DNA from: Sphingobacteriia bacterium
GTDB taxonomy: Bacteria > Pseudomonadota > Alphaproteobacteria > Rickettsiales > 33-17
Reading direction: 5' to 3'
DNA length: 64,000 nt
NCBI GenBank assembly: GCA_017304685.1
Contig: JAFKLR010000003.1
Location: 1,054,001-1,118,000 of the forward strand
Made by a program: the position numbers and the translations under genes. Every line of letters starts with the position of its first letter. Position 1 is the first letter of the stretch. Under the pieces are notes generated by a model. It ran no database searches. It saw only the letters and a list, made by a program, of their open reading frames with translations, and was not told the origin of the DNA. Shown here in pieces: positions 45,682 through 54,346 of this stretch.

Positions 45682-47724
45682 ATGTCTAAAAGTAGTGAAG
45701 AAAAAGTACAAGTAGAATCTACTGGTGATAAAACTCCTAGCACTGGAAATTCAATCCCTTCATTACATATTGTTGATATATTGCCAGAACATCAAACTCA
45801 AGTTGCACAATTAAGAGGAGAAATGAGAGCTAATAACTCACTTGAAAAAGATGAAAAAATTGCACGCGAATTACAAGACAAGTTAGAAAAAGAATCTCTT
45901 AATAATAATACTAATGAACCAAAAGAAACTAAAACAAAAAAAATAAAATTAATTAAAGAGGAAAAGTCTGAAGAAGGAAGTGAAGAAAAAACAGAGAAAA
46001 TCTCACCTGATATTAAGGGTATAAAAACTTCTAATAATAACATTATTAATAATGCAAGTAACTTTGTAGGAACAGTAATAAATACTGCTGGAACTGCTGC
46101 TAGTGAAAAAAAAGAAAAAAAGAAAGTAAATAAAGAAACAAAAAAAGAAAATGAAGATGTCATCATTGATGTAAATAAAATTGATTTTGGAGATATTGGT
46201 GAAGGGTTGACTCAAACTCCCTCAACTATCGATCCATTTCGCTTTGATGATTTAAACTATCGTCAGAATAATGACAATTCTAAAGATCAAAAAAGAAACG
46301 CTAAACGTTGTTACTCTCTTTCACAAAGACTGGAATCTGATGTTATTGGCTCTATTATGCGTTATGCTAAAAATTTTAAGTCAGAAGCCTTTATGTGGAT
46401 GAATAAATGGAGAAAAGCCGATAAAAAAATAAATCAAATAACTATTAGCAACGATAACCCATTTGATAATACAGAAAATATTGAAGAAAGATTAAATAAC
46501 AATTTATTACTTCCAAATTTAAGCCAAACTGTTATTGAAAGTAAAGAAAGAGCGGCAGAGGCTTTAAAACAATATGGTGTCATTAGTTTAAAACTTGCAA
46601 AATCTTTGAAACAAAAAAGATCTGCGAAACTTAAATTTATTGGTAATATTGCTTTAATAACTGTTTCCTTTGGTGGAAGTATTGTGATGGAAGTATATGG
46701 AGCAGGTTATCTAGCAACTAGGATTATAGCTCACACCTCTACTTTTCTTGCAACATTAGTAGGAGGACAAGGTACTCAAAACGCATACAAAGAATTAGGC
46801 AAAGCTGATAAAAGTGCTGTTGGAAATTTTTTCGATGAAGATGAAGGCTTGCCAGAAACAATTAAAGATATTTTAGATAAAAACCTTAGTAATAATAATG
46901 CTGAAAACCGTGAAGAACAAAATATAGCTACAGCAAATGACATTGCAATAGCGGTAAAAAATAGAAAAACACGCCCTCAACTTGCAGTACCTAAATTAAA
47001 AGATATTGGTCAATGGGGCAGTACTTTTTCTATGGGGGCTACTACTTTTAGAAGTTCAAGTGATACTGTTAAAAGCGTCTATTCACCTAGACAAGACAAT
47101 ATTAGTAGATTTAATGCATTAAGTAACTTTAATAATGCAAATAGATGGTTAACTACTTTTGAAATTTTGGAAATTTTAAGAGAATATAATTCTAAAATTA
47201 CTGTGCATCTATCGGCAAATCTTGCAGAATCAAACAAGTCAGAAGAAACATTAGTAAATGGTTATAAAGAGAATTCTACAGTTTTAATTATACAAACAAT
47301 TAAGGCAAATTATATTAAAGAAGAAAATTATAGAGAACTTGCAAAACCTGAAATAAACGGCCCTGTTGGAACATATTATGCAGGTATTTTATTACATAAT
47401 AAAACTATTTATTTAATTAATCCAAGAGGCGAAAAAACTGATCACACCGCAAACATTTTGAAAAGCTTTAATGAATTAAAGAAACATCTTCCAAATGTAA
47501 TAACATTAATTAAAGATAATGATAAACCGCAAGTGATTTACAATCAAGGTGCTGATAGCGGGTTTTATTTGATTCAAAATATAATGGATATTGTTGAAGG
47601 AAATTATAATGGTAAATCGGTAAGTTCATTAGCTAAAAGCGAAGATATTAGCAAAATTAGAGATAATTTTCAAAAAAACTTTGGACATATTATTAATAAC
47701 AATAGCCCAAGAAGAGAAAAGTAG
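45682..47724 (+). CDS. Charged accessory protein, possible degenerate CE-clan (C48-like) protease domain
   Basis: 680 residues. Residues 1-215 are disordered and rich in Lys/Glu/Asn (KKEKKKVNKETKKENEDV), with no signal peptide. A hydrophobic stretch lies near 325-360 (FIGNIALITVSFGGSIVMEV). The C-terminal 190 residues have the order of blocks seen in Ulp1/C48-like bacterial deubiquitinases: NRWLTTFEILEILREY at 487-502, TYYAGILL at 564-571, TIYLINPRG at 575-583 and NQGADSGFYLI at 621-631. The positions that would be His, Asp and Cys read Tyr565, Asn580 and Ser626, so if the match is real the enzyme is inactive. The match is by eye only. An intracellular effector role is inferred. A three-arm repeat precedes the gene. 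Confidence 0.7.
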   Translation: MSKSSEEKVQVESTGDKTPSTGNSIPSLHIVDILPEHQTQVAQLRGEMRANNSLEKDEKIARELQDKLEKESLNNNTNEPKETKTKKIKLIKEEKSEEGSEEKTEKISPDIKGIKTSNNNIINNASNFVGTVINTAGTAASEKKEKKKVNKETKKENEDVIIDVNKIDFGDIGEGLTQTPSTIDPFRFDDLNYRQNNDNSKDQKRNAKRCYSLSQRLESDVIGSIMRYAKNFKSEAFMWMNKWRKADKKINQITISNDNPFDNTENIEERLNNNLLLPNLSQTVIESKERAAEALKQYGVISLKLAKSLKQKRSAKLKFIGNIALITVSFGGSIVMEVYGAGYLATRIIAHTSTFLATLVGGQGTQNAYKELGKADKSAVGNFFDEDEGLPETIKDILDKNLSNNNAENREEQNIATANDIAIAVKNRKTRPQLAVPKLKDIGQWGSTFSMGATTFRSSSDTVKSVYSPRQDNISRFNALSNFNNANRWLTTFEILEILREYNSKITVHLSANLAESNKSEETLVNGYKENSTVLIIQTIKANYIKEENYRELAKPEINGPVGTYYAGILLHNKTIYLINPRGEKTDHTANILKSFNELKKHLPNVITLIKDNDKPQVIYNQGADSGFYLIQNIMDIVEGNYNGKSVSSLAKSEDISKIRDNFQKNFGHIINNNSPRREK

Positions 47725-47754
47725 AAAATTATATAAATTTTTAAACTATTGATA

Positions 47755-47783
47755 TTGATTGCTTTTTTTAGATGTTATATGCT
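47755..47783 (+). promoter_or_regulatory. Candidate acnA promoter
   Basis: TTGATT (47755-47760), 17 bp, TATGCT (47778-47783), 24 bp before the ATG; GGAG six bases before the ATG is the ribosome binding site. The boxes are each 4 of 6 to consensus, so this is a moderate call. Confidence 0.4.
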
Positions 47784-47806
47784 GTGGATGAATTAATGGA
47801 GAACTT

Positions 47807-50476
47807 ATGAATAAAGAACAATTTATTGATAGTTTTGATGTAAAGGGAAAAACTTATTACTATTATAATTTAAATAAAATTGCTGAAGTTTATAAAATTG
47901 ATCTTAATAAACTTCCTTTCTCAATGAAGGTGTTACTTGAAAATCTTGCACGTAATTTTGATGGAATCAATGTTACTGAAAAAGATTTTATATCGATTAA
48001 AGATTGGGTTGATAATCCGAAATCAGATCGTGAAATTTCTTTTATGCCTGCAAGAGTATTGATGCAAGATTTTACTGGCGTTCCTGCAGTAGTTGATTTA
48101 GCAGCGATGAGAGATGCTGTAAAAGCATTAGGTGGTGATCCAAATAAAATCAACCCTCTTGCACCTGTTGATCTTGTAATTGATCACTCTGTACAAGTAG
48201 ATATTTATGGAACAAAAGATGCGTTTGAAAAAAACGTTGAACTAGAAATGGAAAGAAACATTGAAAGATATGAGTTCTTAAAGTGGGGACAAGAAGCATT
48301 TTCAAACTTCAAAGTAGTACCGCCTGGAACAGGTATTTGTCACCAAGTAAACTTAGAATATTTAGCGCGTGTTGTTTGGACAAAAGAAGAAAATGGTAAA
48401 ACTATAGCATATCCTGATACATTATTTGGAACTGATAGCCATACAACAATGGTTAATGGTTTAGCCGTACTTGGTTGGGGTGTAGGTGGTATTGAAGCGG
48501 AAGCAGCAATGCTTGGTCAGCCTCAGTCAATGGTATTACCAGAAGTTATTGGATTCAACCTTTCTGGTTCACTTAAAGAAGGGACAACTGCAACAGATTT
48601 AGTACTTACAGTAACTCAAATGTTACGTCAAAAAGGTGTAGTAAATAAATTTGTAGAATTCTATGGTGAAGGCTTACAAAATTTATCACTTGCAGATAGA
48701 GCAACGATCGCTAACATGGCTCCTGAATATGGCGCCACTTGCGGCTTTTTCCCAATTGATAATGAAACACTAAAATACTTACATCTTTCTGGTAGAAGCG
48801 AAGAAAATATTCAATTAGTTGAAGCTTATGCTAAAAAGCAAACAATGTGGAATGAAGGTAAAAAAGACTTGAAATTCACAGATATTTTAAACTTAGATTT
48901 ATCTCAAGTTGAACCAAGTCTTGCAGGACCTAAAAGACCTCAAGATCGTGTTTCATTAAGTACCGCTAAAGATTCTATATTAAAAGTTTTACCTGAACTT
49001 TCTAAAGCTGGTAACACTTCATTATCTAAAGATTATGAAGTTAAAGGACAAAATTTTAAACTTGCAAATACCGATGTAGTTATTGCAGCTATTACAAGTT
49101 GTACTAACACTTCAAATCCAAGTGTAATGATAGCAGCAGGAATTGTTGCTAAAAAAGCTAGAGCTTTGGGTATAGTTTCTAAACCTTGGGTAAAAACTTC
49201 ATTAGCTCCTGGTTCAAAAGTTGTAAGTGAATATTTAGATAAAAGTGGTTTAACTCAAGATTTAGAATCTATTGGTTTTAACTTGGTTGGTTATGGTTGT
49301 ACTACATGTATTGGTAACTCAGGCCCATTAAAGAAAGAAATTGAAGAAGCAATTTCAGCTAATGATGTTGTAGTTGCATCTGTATTATCAGGAAACCGTA
49401 ACTTTGAAGGAAGAGTGCATCCGTTAGTTAAAGCAAACTATCTTGCGTCCCCTCCTCTTGTGGTTGCTTATGCTCTTGCAGGTACAATGAATATTGATTT
49501 ATCAAAAGATATTATTGCAACAACGAGTGATGGTAAGCCAGTTTATTTAAAAGATATTTGGCCTACTAATAAGGAAATTGCAGATGTAGTAAATTCAGTA
49601 ATTACACCCGAAATGTTTAAAGCAAAATACAATGATGTGTTTAGTGGTGATAAATATTGGAAAGAAATTAAAATTGCAAAAGGACTTAATTACGCTTGGA
49701 ATGATAAAAGTACTTATATTCAAAATCCACCATATTTTGTTGGTATGAGTAAAAATACTAATATTATTGGCGATATTAAAGGGGCAAGATTACTTGCATT
49801 ACTTGCAGATAGTATTACAACCGATCATATTTCACCTGCAGGAAATATTTCAAAAGCTGGCCCTGCGGCAAAATATTTAAGTGACCAAGGTGTTGAGCAA
49901 AAAGACTTTAACTCATATGGCGCTCGTCGTGGGAATCATGAAGTTATGATGCGTGGAACTTTTGCGAATATTCGTATTAAAAACGAAATGCTTCCAGGTG
50001 TTGAAGGTGGACTTACAAAATATATTCCTACTCGTGACACTATGAGCATTTATGATGCAGCAATGCTTTATAAAAATGATAAAACACCTCTCGTTATTTT
50101 TGCTGGTAAAGAATATGGCACAGGTTCTTCACGTGACTGGGCTGCTAAAGGAACATTATTGTTAGGTGTAAAGGCAGTAGTTGCAGAAAGCTTTGAAAGA
50201 ATTCACCGTTCAAATTTAGTTGGTATGGGTGTATTACCACTTGTATTTAAAGACGGCGAAAATAGAAAAACTCTTAACTTAACTGGTAATGAGCAAATTG
50301 ATATTTTAGGCCTTTCAGGTGAAATTAAACCTAAAATGGAACTTAAACTTATCATTACTCGTGAAGATGGTTCTAAACATGAAACTTCATTGATTTGTAG
50401 AATTGATACAAAAGTTGAAGTTGAATATTTTAAAAACGGTGGAATATTACCTTACATGATAAGGAATATGATATAA
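47807..50476 (+). CDS. acnA: Aconitate hydratase A
   Basis: 889 residues, full length for AcnA. This [4Fe-4S] enzyme of the TCA cycle isomerises citrate to isocitrate. Cluster ligands are visible in AAITSCTNTSNPSVMIAAG and NLVGYGCTTCIGNSGPL. Substrate-binding motifs include LFGTDSHTTMVNGLAVLGWG, GARRGNHEVMMRGTFANIRI and EYGTGSSRDWAAKGTLLLGV. The N-terminal GKTYYYYNLNKIAEV and ILPYMIRNMI end are typical. Retention of a TCA cycle is usual in Rickettsiales, which import host substrates. It stands alone with its own ribosome binding site and a strong terminator. Confidence 0.98.
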   Translation: MNKEQFIDSFDVKGKTYYYYNLNKIAEVYKIDLNKLPFSMKVLLENLARNFDGINVTEKDFISIKDWVDNPKSDREISFMPARVLMQDFTGVPAVVDLAAMRDAVKALGGDPNKINPLAPVDLVIDHSVQVDIYGTKDAFEKNVELEMERNIERYEFLKWGQEAFSNFKVVPPGTGICHQVNLEYLARVVWTKEENGKTIAYPDTLFGTDSHTTMVNGLAVLGWGVGGIEAEAAMLGQPQSMVLPEVIGFNLSGSLKEGTTATDLVLTVTQMLRQKGVVNKFVEFYGEGLQNLSLADRATIANMAPEYGATCGFFPIDNETLKYLHLSGRSEENIQLVEAYAKKQTMWNEGKKDLKFTDILNLDLSQVEPSLAGPKRPQDRVSLSTAKDSILKVLPELSKAGNTSLSKDYEVKGQNFKLANTDVVIAAITSCTNTSNPSVMIAAGIVAKKARALGIVSKPWVKTSLAPGSKVVSEYLDKSGLTQDLESIGFNLVGYGCTTCIGNSGPLKKEIEEAISANDVVVASVLSGNRNFEGRVHPLVKANYLASPPLVVAYALAGTMNIDLSKDIIATTSDGKPVYLKDIWPTNKEIADVVNSVITPEMFKAKYNDVFSGDKYWKEIKIAKGLNYAWNDKSTYIQNPPYFVGMSKNTNIIGDIKGARLLALLADSITTDHISPAGNISKAGPAAKYLSDQGVEQKDFNSYGARRGNHEVMMRGTFANIRIKNEMLPGVEGGLTKYIPTRDTMSIYDAAMLYKNDKTPLVIFAGKEYGTGSSRDWAAKGTLLLGVKAVVAESFERIHRSNLVGMGVLPLVFKDGENRKTLNLTGNEQIDILGLSGEIKPKMELKLIITREDGSKHETSLICRIDTKVEVEYFKNGGILPYMIRNMI

Positions 50477-50501
50477 ATTTTTATATCTCACAAGTTTTAA
50501 G

Positions 50502-50543
50502 AAAAACAGGTAGAAAGTTATGATTTTCTACCTGTTTTTATTT
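50502..50543. terminator. Strong terminator after acnA, probably bidirectional
   Basis: A perfect 15-bp stem, AAAAACAGGTAGAAA with TTTCTACCTGTTTTT, and an 8-nt loop. The A run on one side and T run on the other suit both acnA and the convergent LRR gene ending at 50613. Confidence 0.85.
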
Positions 50544-50612
50544 GATTATTTTAGCACAAATTTAGTTAAAAAAGCTTTTGGAAATTAGATTTAAAATTTC
50601 CCTTAGTTTACT

Positions 50613-52019
50613 TTATAAATCTATAAAAAATGATCTTTTGTCTCTTTGCTTTCTTTTTTCTTCTTCTTTAGCGTACCAACTTATAATTTCGTTGATTTCA
50701 AAAGGTAAACTAATTTTGTCATTCGTGACAGGATTAGTTGCATATAAGCCTTCATTTCTATTTAATCCAAATGTAAGTTTATTTTCAATTAAACGGCTAT
50801 CAGCTTTATTTTTTAAAAACTCTATATTTCTTTGAAAGAATGGGTATAAATGAGGTGTTTTATTGTATAACTCTATAACACTTTTGTACCTTATATTTAG
50901 ATTTACTAAAAATTCTTTTAAGTCATCTTGTGATAAACCACTTAAACAAAAATTAGGATGAGAAACATTTTGATTTATACGTGTTAAAATATTTAAACTA
51001 ATTCTATTATTTTCTTCAATAAATGCGTGTAAATCAGGAAAAGCCTGTTGTAAAGGCTCCTCATAAGATATCTGTACCTCTAACAAATTTCTATTAGTAT
51101 CTTTATTCGCTAGAATACCTTTAGCCATTATTTTTTGAGCTCTTTTATTAAAGTTGTTATTTCTTAAATCAATTGAAACTAAACTTTTATTTTCCTTTAA
51201 AAATTGTACTATAAATTCGGCTACATCAACGCCAGCAATAAGAATGTTCATCGTCCCCAGCCAATTAGAATGTAAGTTTAAATGTCTAAGCGTATTATTA
51301 TATTTCAAACCATATAATATAGATTTTAATCCCTCAAAACTTATACAGTTTCCTGAAAGATCTAGCGTAACTAAAGTTGTATTAGTAGCTAAAGCCTTTC
51401 CAATAGCTTCAGCACCATTATCATTTATGGAATTATTAGCTAAAATAAGTTCAGTAATTTGTTTATTATCTTTAATTAATTCTGCTAATTTAAATATATC
51501 AGCCTGACCAATAAAACGATCTGACAAACTATTACCACTATATGGTTTTAAAATTTTAGTAGTAAACTTTCTAATTTTAGTACTTAAACCAAATGTAACT
51601 TTATCTTCAATATAATTTAAAGGTTGTCTAATTGATCCGTTCATAATTTTTTCAGAAAAGAAATTTATTGCTCCAAAAACAAACGAAAGACCATTTGACG
51701 ATTTTTCACCATAACTTTCACCTAATTTACAAGAAGTAAGGTTTAATTTTTGTACATTGTTAGTAGTTTTATTTAACGTATCGACGATATTAAAAATACC
51801 TCTATCTTTATTAAAAATATTTTCAATTAGACTGCTTCTAACTGCTTCACTATTAAAATCATCGTTACTAGTAAAATTAATCGAAATTAAATGTGTATTA
51901 GTGTCGTTATTAAACCCACTTAAAATTATCTTAATATCTTCAAAAGAATAATTCCTGAAATTTAAATTAGTTAAAGTTGGATCATTATTTCTAATTCTAT
52001 CTCTAGTAGCATGAAGCAT
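50613..52019 (-). CDS. Ribonuclease-inhibitor-type leucine-rich repeat protein
   Basis: 468 residues. The central part (about 185-320) carries RI-like LRRs of 28-29 residues: QITELILANNSINDNGAEAI, then TLVTLDLSGNCISFEGLKSI, TLRHLNLHSNWLG and SLVSIDLRNNNFNKRAQKIM. Weaker repeats occur near the N-terminus (THLISINFTSND, VQKLNLTSCKLG). The C-terminal 150 residues are helical with no known domain. There is no signal peptide or TM. GTGAGG five bases before the ATG is a good ribosome binding site. RI-type LRRs of intracellular bacteria usually mimic eukaryotic proteins and are often secreted effectors; that role is inferred. It shares no operon and lies between acnA and the patatin gene. Confidence 0.82.
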   Translation of the reverse strand: MLHATRDRIRNNDPTLTNLNFRNYSFEDIKIILSGFNNDTNTHLISINFTSNDDFNSEAVRSSLIENIFNKDRGIFNIVDTLNKTTNNVQKLNLTSCKLGESYGEKSSNGLSFVFGAINFFSEKIMNGSIRQPLNYIEDKVTFGLSTKIRKFTTKILKPYSGNSLSDRFIGQADIFKLAELIKDNKQITELILANNSINDNGAEAIGKALATNTTLVTLDLSGNCISFEGLKSILYGLKYNNTLRHLNLHSNWLGTMNILIAGVDVAEFIVQFLKENKSLVSIDLRNNNFNKRAQKIMAKGILANKDTNRNLLEVQISYEEPLQQAFPDLHAFIEENNRISLNILTRINQNVSHPNFCLSGLSQDDLKEFLVNLNIRYKSVIELYNKTPHLYPFFQRNIEFLKNKADSRLIENKLTFGLNRNEGLYATNPVTNDKISLPFEINEIISWYAKEEEKRKQRDKRSFFIDL

Positions 52020-52157
52020 TTAAAACCTCACATTAGCAATTTATTTAATAGCAATTTACTTTACAATTTATTATTAATCAAATTTTATTATTCAATTAAT
52101 ATCTTTTTATATTAAATTCAGTTAAATAGTATTAAATTTTATGGAATTAAATAATAT

Positions 52158-52229
52158 ATGGCACGTATAAAAAATTATAACTTTTCTAATGTAGCTGTAT
52201 TTATCAATACTGAAAATGTCAGTAACTAA
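52158..52229 (+). pseudogene. Relic of a NYN-domain protein 5' end
   Basis: A 23-codon ORF in the otherwise empty 258-bp spacer reads MARIKNYNFSNVAVFINTEN then VSN and a stop. VAVFIDxENVS is the hallmark first strand of NYN (LabA/PIN-like) nuclease domains, with the catalytic Asp here Asn. Nothing beyond it continues the domain, so this looks like the decayed start of a lost gene. The rest of 52020-52277 is plain AT-rich sequence. Confidence 0.35.
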
Positions 52230-52277
52230 GTAATTTCATATTAATGAGATGAAATATATATCAAATTATTACTAATT

Positions 52278-53390
52278 TTATTCACATAAAGCTTCTGCGA
52301 TTAAATTTAAATTCTCATCATTTTTCTTAATTAGTTCTTTAGCTTTTTGTTCAAGAACAGCGATATTATCAGGCGATGTATCGTCCATCTCACTATTTTT
52401 TGGATCCAAAATTATTTGCATACGAAAATAGTCATTATGGGGGTGATGATTATCAAATACATATCTCATTTGGTAATCTGTAACTTCATTTTCAGAATAC
52501 ATCATAAGTGGAATTATTTTTTTTGCCCAGCCAAGTAGCCCTGCGTTTTCTACATCTCTACGCTCAATTTTTTTACTGCTTGAACCTATATTAGTACCAG
52601 TTCCAAGTGAAATAATAAGAAAATCATTATCATAACCATGTAGTTCTACAGCATGAACAGTAGCAGAGAGCGTTGGATTATTTACTGCTACACCTCCATC
52701 AATAAAAGTGTAAGTATTTTTACCGGTCATTTCTTGAACAACAGCTGGCCTAAAATATGTAGGAGCGGCAGTTATAGCTCTCGCTAAATCTTTAAGTTTA
52801 TAATTTCTTTCTGGATCATTTTTAGCTCGGGAAGTTTTAAAAAAGAATGTCATATCTTTTTCAATTTCATACGCAGGCAAGATAACATTAGTTATAGTAT
52901 TTTTTAGTTCAGTATCCGCAAAATATTTTTCTAATAAACTTTCAAAGGATTTTTCTGAATATTTAGCATCTACCCAACCAAAAAATGATTTTGCATTTTG
53001 CCATAAAGATTTCTCAAACACATCCTGACCTAAGTTTTTATATAATGAAAGAACATCATCAATATTATATTTAGGTTTTCCATTTGAGTCAGGTGTATTA
53101 AGTAATAATATAATTAATCCTCCTGTTGAGGCTCCCGCCATTATATCAAAACAATCAACTAACTTTTTATTACTTTTAAGGCGGCCTTCTAGATCTTTTA
53201 ACACCATTGCTGGAATTAAACCCCTTATACCTCCACCATCTATAGAAAGAATTTTAATACGTTTATTGGGTATAGAACCTTGTCTAGTAACGGTAGAAAA
53301 ATTATCTGCTTTTACATTTTTTAATAGTATTATTGGGTTCAATAATACTATTAATAAGTATAATGTTATGTGTTTAAGGTGCGAAAACAT
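52278..53390 (-). CDS. Secreted patatin-like phospholipase
   Basis: 370 residues. A Sec-type signal sequence covers about residues 1-28 (LYLLIVLLNPIILLKNVKA). The patatin domain begins with the oxyanion loop ILSIDGGGIRGLIPA (GGGIRG at 52-57). The nucleophile motif GASTG has Ser88 (GxSxG), and the dyad Asp lies in FIDGGVAVNNPT. All catalytic elements are intact. Patatin phospholipases A2 of Rickettsia (Pat1, Pat2) act in phagosome escape and membrane damage. A similar role is inferred, but the signal peptide suggests Sec export first. AAAGGGGAG six bases before the ATG is a strong ribosome binding site. Confidence 0.93.
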   Translation of the reverse strand: MFSHLKHITLYLLIVLLNPIILLKNVKADNFSTVTRQGSIPNKRIKILSIDGGGIRGLIPAMVLKDLEGRLKSNKKLVDCFDIMAGASTGGLIILLLNTPDSNGKPKYNIDDVLSLYKNLGQDVFEKSLWQNAKSFFGWVDAKYSEKSFESLLEKYFADTELKNTITNVILPAYEIEKDMTFFFKTSRAKNDPERNYKLKDLARAITAAPTYFRPAVVQEMTGKNTYTFIDGGVAVNNPTLSATVHAVELHGYDNDFLIISLGTGTNIGSSSKKIERRDVENAGLLGWAKKIIPLMMYSENEVTDYQMRYVFDNHHPHNDYFRMQIILDPKNSEMDDTSPDNIAVLEQKAKELIKKNDENLNLIAEALCE

Positions 53391-53605
53391 TTTGTCTCCC
53401 CTTTATTGAATGTCTTAAGTATAAACTTTTAAAAATAACCAAGACGACTACTAGATTTACATTTATGGCTTTTAAATAATGAATTAATTTATAGTGTTAA
53501 ACTGATAGTTTTACTTTAATAGTTTATATAAATAGTAGTAATATTATAATATTTAATTCTATATTATTCGTTTATTAAAGCAATAAATCTAAAGGCAAAA
53601 TCAAA

Positions 53606-54052
53606 ATGAAAAATTTTAAATCATCATTATTTATAACTTTCTTTTGTTTAAGTTTATTATCAAATTTATTATTTAGCATTTCTATTGCTGAAGAAACTAA
53701 GGAACAAATTAATTTAAAAAATAAATTTACCTCTTATTTCAGCCATGCAATAAAACATGGAGTGAATCCATATGCTAAAAAAGGTTTAGATATTTGGCTT
53801 TATGAAAGTTATAGTAAAGAGCAACGAATAGAATTACTTAAAGTAGTTTTAAAAGCTATTAATAATCATTCATATGAAAGTTGGTATGATATAAAAAATA
53901 CAGCCTATGCTGATATAACTCCTCATACTTATATTAAAAATTGTGTATTTATTTCCTTACAGTTTCTAAATGTTAAAGATATCGCATATTGTACTAACTA
54001 TAAAACTTGTAAAAATCAAAAAGGTAAATGGGATATTGAAGATAGTATGTAA
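53606..54052 (+). CDS. Small secreted protein of unknown function
   Basis: 148 residues with a clear signal peptide (residues 1-28, FFCLSLLSNLLFSISIAEE). The mature part is about 120 residues, mildly basic, with IKHGVNPYAKKGLDIWLYES and a Cys-containing C-terminal half (four Cys: KNCVFIS, IAYCTNYKTCKNQK), perhaps disulphide-bonded in the periplasm or host compartment. No family recognised. Divergent from the patatin gene across 215 bp of AT-rich sequence with no clear promoter, and convergent with the broken receiver at 54102. Confidence 0.65.
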   Translation: MKNFKSSLFITFFCLSLLSNLLFSISIAEETKEQINLKNKFTSYFSHAIKHGVNPYAKKGLDIWLYESYSKEQRIELLKVVLKAINNHSYESWYDIKNTAYADITPHTYIKNCVFISLQFLNVKDIAYCTNYKTCKNQKGKWDIEDSM

Positions 54053-54101
54053 GAGAGTAAAAAAGTTGTAAAACTAATATTATATCTAATGAATTTTTCT
54101 A

Positions 54102-54341
54102 TTATAATTCATCTAAACATTGTAATAGCTCATTTTTATTAAATGGTTTTCTAATACACTTTAATGCTCCATAAGAAAGCGCCTTTTCAATTTCTTGGTG
54201 ATTAGCGCCACTTTGAATAATTATAGGAACGTGTTTTAACTTTTCATTTTTTTTAACTATATTTAAGAATTCAAGTCCATTCAATTCAGGCATCATCATA
54301 TCTAATAAAACTATATCAATATTTTTAATATTATTTTGCAA
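54102..54341 (-). pseudogene. C-terminal part of a response-regulator receiver, cut off from its kinase
   Basis: 79 residues from a TTG, carrying most of a receiver domain: the phospho-acceptor region NIDIVLLDMMMPELNGLEFL, the Thr/Ser switch region PIIIQSGANHQ and the Lys loop CIRKPFNKNELL. The acidic pocket (IIDDEE) that should precede it is in the upstream kinase ORF. Reading one frame over, the segment is open back to about 54365 (ANEGLTFLQNN), joining smoothly to the end of the kinase frame (SYKVIS). One missing base near 54363 explains the break. As annotated it is probably not a functional protein unless the frameshift is a sequencing error. Confidence 0.75.
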
Positions 54342-54346
54342 AAATG

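Noticed and set aside
45798-46215. Minus-strand Phe/Ser-rich ORFs opposite the charged 680-aa protein
   Set aside because: They are complement frames of Lys/Glu-rich coding sequence, which gives false hydrophobic ORFs; no start signals.
50578-50835. Plus-strand 85-aa ORF at the acnA side of the LRR gene
   Set aside because: It is antisense to the LRR protein and starts within the spacer without a ribosome binding site.
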